Shown piece by piece: positions 57,638 through 64,000 of a DNA stretch of 64,000 nt (position 1 is the stretch's first letter; each line of letters starts with the position of its first letter). The DNA is from Rhodocollybia butyracea (taxonomy: Eukaryota > Basidiomycota > Agaricomycetes > Agaricales > Omphalotaceae). The translations under genes and the position numbers were made by a program. The stretch is taken from positions 62,001 through 126,000 of the forward strand of contig JADNRY010000111.1 in assembly GCA_015501585.1 (NCBI GenBank). The letters are read 5' to 3'. The notes under the pieces are model-generated. The model was not told where the DNA came from. It saw only the letters and a program-made list of their open reading frames with translations, and made no database searches.

Positions 57638-59852
57638 TAGCGTGATGGAAGAACACCCCAGTTCCTGATCCAATCCTTGAGCTCATTGTCCGTGAAATTC
57701 TTGATGAGATTGGCGCGCTGTTGTTCAAATATGAACTGTTCATGGCTGATAAGTTTATGTACGGCCTTGTCCCATACATTGACGTTGATGCAGAACTGGA
57801 GGAAGGACAGGTATCAGGAGTCTTGGAGCTTGATGTGTCAACACCTGGCCAATGTCTTCTGAAGCTGGTAAAGGTCAATGGGCTTATGAGTGGTCAGATG
57901 GGGTTCGGTTCCCCTAACATGGCAAGTTGTCAAGAGGGAATATATGATCTATACAAGATCATGTGTGGCTGGGGTTTGTCGTACTCGGTCCCCTTGCATA
58001 TGAAGGGTGTGGTGGAACATTTGGCACCGGGCTCAACTCCGACAGCAGCTGAGGTCAATTTGGCAGAGTATGAGCCTGTAGCTCACCACTATATTGCTTC
58101 TTTCACAGACTACTTCACACATGCTCCAATTCTTCCTACAGCTTGTTGGACATCAGCATTTTGTATATATATTGTAATTTTGTACTTGCAGGACGTTTAC
58201 CCACCACCTCTGTGGCTGTTTATATTTATAATAAAAAGAACATTTTAGCTACTCATTATACATTAATCTGTTCAGCTAACATTAGCACTATGGTGAAGTG
58301 GTTTGGTGTGTTCAGTGCTTTCTGTCTTGTGGCTGACCTTTTGCAGTATTGGACTCAAGTTCAAAACTCAGTAGGGTTGTTTATTTATTAATTATTTGTA
58401 AGTCTTGACCGTGAATATTCACAAATATGAGTTGCCCTAAAAGGCACATTCACATTTGAATGACCTACTACCGCGAATGCCCATTTGCGGTAGTAGGGGC
58501 ATTCATATTCAAATGACAAATGAGAATACATTCAAGTACATTCTTAGGCATGCTTCATTTGTGCCCATCTCTAACAAGTGTAGCCTAGAGCCAAGCTAGC
58601 GAGGATACCTGGGCTGCCTGGAGATGTTAGTGCTAGACTGTCAATCTAATTATACCAAAGAGTGTATACTCTCTGAACTACAGGATATCTTGAAGTGGGA
58701 TAAGTACTAAGCCAACGTGTTACTCAAGGGAAGGATTTATGAGGGAAGGCATCCCTCACACTAAGACCCCCAACAAGCTATGTTAAGATGAGGACTTTAC
58801 AGTCCATAACATTGGACTAGAACAATCCCAAGGAAATTGTAGAGGTCTACTTGCAGCACCAGTCATACCTGTGAAAGCAGTGGAAACATGCTTAGTGATT
58901 TCACAGAAAGATACATGCCGGGATAGCCTTGCCTAATTGAAAAGTTTGATCTTAGAAATCATACACAGGAGGTCTTGTCCATTAAAGCCAACTATTGGGA
59001 ATCACTTACACTGTATTCCCTCAGTGCAGTTGCTTGAGGTTATCATAAGTGGTATTCTTAGGAAGCTGGAGACCAGGACTTCTCAAGAGAACATTAACTA
59101 TGCTCAGGATGGGCAGAACTATCTGAGGAGTAGAATGAAACTCACCCAAGGGAAACCGGGTGGCGAGTGGTCGCAAAGTGCAAAGGTACTCCTAACCCCG
59201 GAGAATTGTGGAGCAGTTGGAGAAACCTTGTTTGGATCAAAACACTTTAAAACTATCTTAATCTTCATGAAATTATATTTTATCTCTGATATATACCTAA
59301 GTATGGACTATTTCTTTCTTGTGTGTACCATATATAGGCTGGAGTGTCCTTTCCGAGCCAGATTCCTCTGTTCCACTCTCTTTCTGTTTCTCTCTGTATC
59401 TGTTTCACCTACTTTTTGTATTAAACTCTCTCTCCTCAGTATATAAGCCAGACATATTTATTCAATAAGACAAGTTTCTTGCCCTCAACTTGACTGCTAA
59501 GACCAGTGCTCCGTAGAACATCCCCATGGGACTAGTAGTGTGATGCCTCCTGACTTGGTGATCTTTAGAAAGTAACTAACTTCATGTGCTTTGCAAAGCC
59601 CATTTATACCTTGATTAAATTTAAGTGTGTAGAGTTCTCTCAAACTCCAGATCAACCTAAATCTAGTTGCTTCCTTAGAGGGGATGGCTTCTAGTAAGGA
59701 ATTATTTGGCTCCAGAGTGAGGGTTCCTTAGTTGACTTCTCTATGAAGTTAGGTGAGCCACTAAGATTGTGGTATAAAGTCCTAGTGATTAAGTTCACTC
59801 ACAATATCATATCTTGGCCCAGAGTTTGGTCAAGGACTTTACGGTAATACGC

Positions 59853-61808
59853 AGATTTTGCGCTTAGGCTTGTAGCCATATATTTTGACAATGTATATGC
59901 ACTATACATACAATAAGAGGGTTATACGGAGCCCGCATGTGATAACTGTAGCTAACGCTTAGTATCTCAGCGATAATACTCAGTTAGTTGTGACAATACG
60001 CCCACAAGCGTAGTCTGATACTAAACTAGTGAGGATACTCGAGGTGCCCAGAGACATCAACACTAGATTGTCAGTCTAGTTCTACCCACCCCAATGCATA
60101 CATGAATCTGCATACTTGGATGTCTCAAAGTGGGATGAGTACTGGTGATGGTGTTACCCAGGGAAGGCATCAGAAGGGGAATGCAATCCTCGTACTGCAC
60201 TAGCGGAAAGACGGACGCCGGAGGATAAGATCTACAATTGCCTTACAGACTGGCAGGAGGATCTTAACATGTTACCATGACTAGTTGGGTTGTGATGCGG
60301 CACAGCTACTAGATGATTAAGCTAGGCGAATTTGATATTTGATTATCAGCCGACTATTGACTAGGAAGGTCCTACTGCAATAAACCCGATAATCTTACAG
60401 TGGATAGGCTATCGCCAAGCCACAGCTCTGACAATCCACAAGCTCTGAGCATTGTGCTAGCACACATAACTCTGGGTTTCTTGGTATCTACTTAAAGCTA
60501 GCGAAGTGAACTATTGCTGGGAGATGTTATTATCTTAAAGGGATTGAGCTGGACTTGCTCAAAACCTACCAGATGACCTCAAGGATAAACATGCGGACAC
60601 GTACCTGTGTGGAGCCCTGAAACATCCGATGGAAGGAACAGTTATTTGTGGTATGAGATTCCGCGAGGACCAGAATATGTTAACCCATTTTAATTTCTTT
60701 TACTTTGATACCCAAATTGGGACCATACCTAAATTGAGGCGGTTTCCTAGATAAATGTACAATATGTCTGGGCTAGAGTTTCCTTTCTTAGCTAAATTCC
60801 TCTCTTTCTCGAATTTCCATTTCCATTTCTCTCCGACTCTGTTTCATCTCTTTTTGTATTAAACTAGTAAATACCCAGTATATAAGCATGATGTATTTAT
60901 CTCATAAATCAAGTTATCTTGCCACCTCTCATAACCACCTGTTGTGACAAAGTCAAAGGTCTCTTCACCGCCAGAGTCTGCTAGTCCTCTTAATTCCCCC
61001 TGGTTTAAAAGCACCAAGTCAATCAAACACCATAACTGGGCATTTGTTTAGGGCGCGTATGGAGTCTAGCTTTCTCTTTGAAGTTAATATTATATTCTAT
61101 CTTATAAAGTTTGGATTGGTGTAATAGAAGCTTTGTAACAGCTTTTGTGCCCGCTTGAGATTGAGTTAGATCTTTTGCGTGAATCTAGTTGCTTCCTTAG
61201 AGGGGACAGCTTCTAGTAAGGAATTATTTGGCTCCAGAGTGAGGGTTTCTTAGCTAGCTCTTAACAAGTATTAGCAAGCCACTAAGATTGTGGTACAAGT
61301 TCCTAGTGATTAAGTTCACTCACAGTTTCGTAGCTTGACCCAGAGTTTGGTCAGGGACCTTACGGCGTTACACTAGCTGGAGCCAGAGTTTGCCCAGGAG
61401 TGTTTCACAACCTGGTTTCTATTGCGCTAGCTGGAGCCAGAGTTTGCCCAGGAGTGTCCTAGTTGCGTTGTATTGGTTTTGGTTTTGGTTATTGTTGGAC
61501 ACACACACACACACACACGGTTATTTGGGTTTTTGGTCGGACATATGTGCACAACTTAGACAATAGTCTACACTAGTTCAGTTCATAGAACTTACTAGAC
61601 CTTGTCACACTATGCTAGTTCAGTTGTTTCACTACATTGGCTGGTGTAACATCTTACATTCAATATCTTAACTTTCTTTGGGGAATCTTTGACAACCCAG
61701 CCTCGCTCCCTTTAAATAAATTGATAGTCTGGTTAGGCACGGTCTTGTATTTGTTAGGTTGTTTTCTAGTGCCTTTCACATACCAGTACAAACCAAGCCA
61801 ATTAACGG
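59853..61808 (+). mobile_element. R1 repeat copy C, inserted in copy A
   Basis: It begins near TAATACGCAGATTTTGCGC and ends near AAGCCAAT. Copy A reads GACTTTACGG before it and AACGGCATCACAGCAGCTAG after it, matching the continuous sequence of copy B across the gap. C is more diverged than A and B. It holds two tandem GCTAGCTGGAGCCAGAGTTT units (about 61372 and 61430) and a (CA)n run (61500-61517). Confidence 0.65.
61370..61465 (+). repeat. Short tandem duplication in R1 copy C
   Basis: CTAGCTGGAGCCAGAGTTTG followed by CCCAGGAGTGT occurs twice, about 57 bp apart. A related single unit is found in copies A and B. Confidence 0.75.
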
Positions 61809-62180
61809 CATCACAGCAGCTAGTGCCAGAGTTTGCCTAGGAGAATCTTAGCTTTGTTGTATTGGTTTTGGTTATTTGGTTTGGTTATTTGATTTGGACA
61901 TATACACACACAGTTCCCTCATACACCCATACACCCAACTAGGCTTCTCTCAACTTAGTTCTAAGAGTTGTCTAAGCTTAGTTCCCATGTTAGTGCTACA
62001 GTCTTGAACCTGGAGCAGTTGCGCATGTACATCTGATACTATAAGACTTTCCCTCAGGGAATCTCTGACAACCCACCCTCGCTCCCTTACATATTGACAG
62101 TCTGGTTAGGTGTGGTAGTGTTTTTGTTAGGTTGTTTTATAGCACCTTTCACACACACCTACATGTAAATACCCAAATAA

Positions 62181-62588
62181 TGTGCAACTTGGGGGTTCTT
62201 GAGGGCCCCTGATTATGGGTGGACATTCTAAATACCTGAATACAGGTTTGGACAAAAAGCCCTTCCATGAGCAGAAACCCAAAGAAGATTTTTCGGACAA
62301 AAAGGCCTGGTTTTAACCAGGTTTTCACCTAGGTAAGCCCTATACAGCAACTAGAGGCTGTTGGAGTGAGTTAAGGAAGTCGTCAAATAAAGTTTAACTT
62401 TCACTGCAGTCTATAGCAAGAAGCCCTAGCAAACGCATGGGGAAAAATTGTATTGAAAGCTATTTAAATAAACTACCAGTAAGTTGAATTACTAACCTAA
62501 AATGGAGAAATATACAGTAAGATAAAAGATAAAACGCAAGGTAAAACTGAGAAGCTCTGCACCAGTGTGCACTCTGGGGGAGAATAAA
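62181..62588. other. Unassigned sequence right of the nest
   Basis: No supported gene or repeat. Confidence 0.4.
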
Positions 62589-62935
62589 CATCAGGAAAAG
62601 CCATTTTTGCCTAGGTGACCCCAGAGTGGCCCAAAGCAAACTAGGTGACCTATGAATCCTATGGCATCCTAGGAATTTGAGGTCGTCCCTTGCCAGTCAA
62701 GGCTCTTGAGGATTCCCTAGGGTATCCTAGGCAAACCCAGGGCAAGCCTAGGTTTGCCCAGGTGTTCCCAAAGTTGTCCTGGAGTTTCCCTGGGGCAAAT
62801 ACCCTGGGGAATCCTCAAGAGCCTTGACTGGCAAGGGACAAGCCCAAATTCCTAGGATGCCATGGGATTCATAGGTCACCTAGTTTGCTTTAGGCCACTC
62901 TGGGGTCACCTAGGCAGAAACAGCTTTTCCTGATG
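62589..62935. repeat. 347-bp long hairpin
   Basis: Left arm about 62589-62740, right arm about 62790-62935. The arms are nearly exact inverses (for example GCCTAGGTGACCCCAGAGTG on the left and its complement on the right) around a loop of about 50 bp that is itself rich in CCTAGG and TTTGCC words. No coding potential. It is either a foldback element or a local inverted duplication. Confidence 0.9.
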
Positions 62936-63079
62936 AACATCCGACACCACTGGATAGACTGTTGGCAAGCAATACTGATTGCTCAGCTGAGATTCACATT
63001 TTCAATAGACATGTGTGTGCATGTGTGTATGAAATGGGGATGCAAACAAACAAAGTAAGAATACTCCCAGGCAAACTCC

Positions 63080-63335
63080 AATTGCCGTGAGCTGTCTACA
63101 ATGCAAAACATTTGTAGCAGCACATATTTACTTCAAGCTCAGGCTATAGTATGAAATGGTAGTGAACAGTTGTAATGTAATGTTTTAATATAAGTATTAT
63201 AAAACAAAGACTTAGAGGTAAGTAACTATTAATATTAATCAGCATACCTTAGTGTACTTGTACTGGCAGGTCAGACAAGTACCCGCAGGTATACTTGCGC
63301 AAAGACTCGCAAGTCAGTGACCCGTTTCCCTGTCA
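63080..63335. mobile_element. Truncated copy of the 709-bp hAT MITE
   Basis: GCCGTGAGCTGTCTACAATG, then CAGCACATATTTACTTCA, TATGAAATGGTAGT and the CAGGTATACTTGCG/CGTTTCCC words parallel 21091-21320 in the same order. The left half and the right terminal repeat are missing. Confidence 0.8.
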
Positions 63336-63339
63336 TGCC

Positions 63340-64000
63340 CTAGGCATATACAGACTGCCGACGTTTCCCACTTACCATTACATAACCCACTCCCACCGCA
63401 TTTCCGGTTCCAATACACTTCCACTTTGCTTCCGTTTTACTTTTTCCTTCACTGTACACTTTCTATGATCCCGTCGATCCATTCTCCATCATTCTTACAA
63501 TCATACATATGCTTTATGCTCATCCCGCCGCTTCCGCTTATGTTCATTGTTGTCTTTCATCCTTTGTACTTCTTTTGGCTATTCTTGTCTTTTCTACTCT
63601 CAGATTATTACCTATTGCTACTCCGGTCCTCGAGTACCCTTTATATAGTTCCGTACCATGTCAAGTACAGTAGATTGGAAATATTGCTTAACCCCTTGAC
63701 TCGTGTGCTTTTGTGTGTTCTGGTTTCTCGCTTTATCTGTTTCTTTAACTCTGTTTCTTCACTCCATCGTTTTCACAACCTCTGCAATCTACTATCATCT
63801 ATTTGGTTCCGCTCTGTTTGCGCCACATCAGGTCAGCTACCGCTTGACCTTCCGCTTCCGCTCATATTGCTATCAAAGCTGCTTGCACTTAGTGGGTCCT
63901 ACCCTTCGAGTCGGAAACTCATCTACTCTTAGGCTTACTCGCTGAGTTCATTCTATTGCCTGTACGGACCTGCTGTCCTTACATTAGTCCCTTGGACGAT
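63340..64000. other. Unassigned end segment, possibly an LTR
   Basis: TGTCATGCCCTAGG at about 63342 resembles the start of some fungal LTRs. The segment is pyrimidine-rich, with a TTTATATAG motif near 63639. The other end is beyond the window. A 168-codon frame (63426-63932) is rich in Leu/Phe/Ser as expected from pyrimidine bias and is not called. Confidence 0.3.

Larger units (their letters stand above)
53645..58170 (+). pseudogene. Second hAT-borne gene, divergent, interrupted by R1 copy B
   Basis: Coding-like exons lie at about 53645-53844 (contains a Pro run from C21), 54026-54501 (RQYPKLGLYLTSPN, HIRLQRHFNFGEHDPIF), 54545-54738 (GALLELDAHIIWLKYVAPRF), 54803-54970 (AGIPIWYIQKLDVNPDVLVL), 55292-55657 (PVISTLLPPNIPMWVEASWK) and 57661-58170 (VPDPILELIVREILDEIGAL ... 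SVPLHMKGVVEHL). GT..AG borders fit between several of them. GIPxWYI resembles a phrase seen in basidiomycete hypothetical proteins; no enzymatic motif is recognised. The gene runs divergently from the transposase, within the same terminal repeats. R1 copy B separates the last exon from the rest, so this copy is probably dead unless B is spliced out. Confidence 0.55.
49890..58573. mobile_element. hAT transposon, 8,684 bp
   Basis: Perfect 18-bp inverted ends TAGAGATGGGCACAAATG lie at 49890-49907 and 58556-58573. The flanks are ACAAGCAT (49882-49889) and ACAAGTGT (58574-58581), an 8-bp duplication with two mismatches. The corresponding place in R1 copy B reads CACAAGGGTAGCC without insertion. 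Subterminal regions are rich in ATTCAAATG/CATTTGAAT words. It holds a transposase gene (minus), a divergent second gene (plus) and an inverted R1 copy of about 1.87 kb. Without the latter it would be about 6.8 kb. Confidence 0.93.
49744..62180 (+). mobile_element. R1 repeat copy A, split by the hAT and by R1 copy C
   Basis: Pieces 49744-49889, 58574-59852 and about 61809-62180 together follow the full order of R1, as judged against the inverted copy B. The start resembles TTAGGCCTAAAATCGGCC. The middle has a TATATAGGCTGGAG promoter-like motif, pyrimidine-rich CTCTTTCTGTTTCTCTCTG and a CAATAAGACAAG polyadenylation-like motif. The end carries TTTGCCTAGGAGAATCTTAG and GTTAGGTTGTTTTATAGCACC. This anatomy suggests a long LTR plus leader of a retroelement, but TG..CA ends were not seen and no ORF is present. 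Class undecided. Confidence 0.65.

Noticed and set aside
58937..59446. 169-codon plus-strand ORF
   Set aside because: It lies wholly within R1 copy A, and the inverted copy B does not keep the frame open.
63426..63932. 168-codon Leu/Phe-rich ORF as a membrane protein
   Set aside because: The composition follows from pyrimidine-rich DNA, and no splice or family signal supports it.

Overview
The window looks like a repeat-dense stretch of a basidiomycete (Agaricomycete) nuclear genome. Evidence: genes are cut by many short introns (about 50-75 nt) with GT-AG borders and branch points such as CTAAT; the recognisable host genes belong to families expanded in mushrooms and relatives (a seven-helix receptor-like membrane protein, a DUF6534-type membrane protein, an MFS transporter, and a hypothetical family with a WLYCDDTSGN motif); and the mobile DNA is Ty3/Gypsy, Ty1/Copia, hAT and LINE type. 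No rRNA, tRNA or CRISPR was found. Gene models were built by hand from splice signals, reading frame and family resemblance, without alignments.

Layout. 1-9,274: a Ty3/Gypsy-like retroelement whose gag is recognisable but which shows no pol. It is broken by about 3.4 kb of inserted DNA (which itself carries a 617-bp hAT MITE) and by a complete 1,619-bp Copia-type element that codes only for Gag. 9,557-15,314: a small secreted-protein gene, a complete seven-exon 7TM gene, and a second copy of the gag-only Copia element just upstream of that gene's start codon. 16,700-19,000: a multi-exon hypothetical gene killed by a solo LTR and truncated at its 3' side. 19,000-27,100: gene-poor DNA with a 709-bp hAT MITE, a 31-bp minisatellite, CTTAAG-rich blocks and two neat hairpins. 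27,100-37,150: a cluster of one interspersed repeat family (called R2 here) flanking a large multi-TM protein gene. One R2 copy holds a 584-bp foldback MITE and the other preserves the empty site. 37,160-49,542: a low-complexity Pro/Ser/Gly-rich gene, an MFS transporter gene with microexons, a decayed paralogue of the low-complexity gene cut by a LINE fragment, and the DUF6534-type gene.

49,744-62,180 is a nest. An unclassified repeat of about 1.9 kb (family R1, copy A) is split by an 8.7-kb hAT transposon with perfect 18-bp inverted ends. The hAT carries a transposase gene on the minus strand and a divergent second gene on the plus strand, and an inverted R1 copy (B) interrupts the second gene. 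A third R1 copy (C) sits inside the far end of copy A. The window ends with a 347-bp near-perfect hairpin, a truncated relative of the 709-bp hAT MITE and an unassigned segment.

The gag-only Copia pair is the best candidate for a little-described system. Its two copies are nearly identical, have intact LTRs, target-site duplications and a primer site matching the anticodon half of initiator tRNA-Met, yet lack protease, integrase and reverse transcriptase. The hAT with a divergent non-transposase gene is the second.
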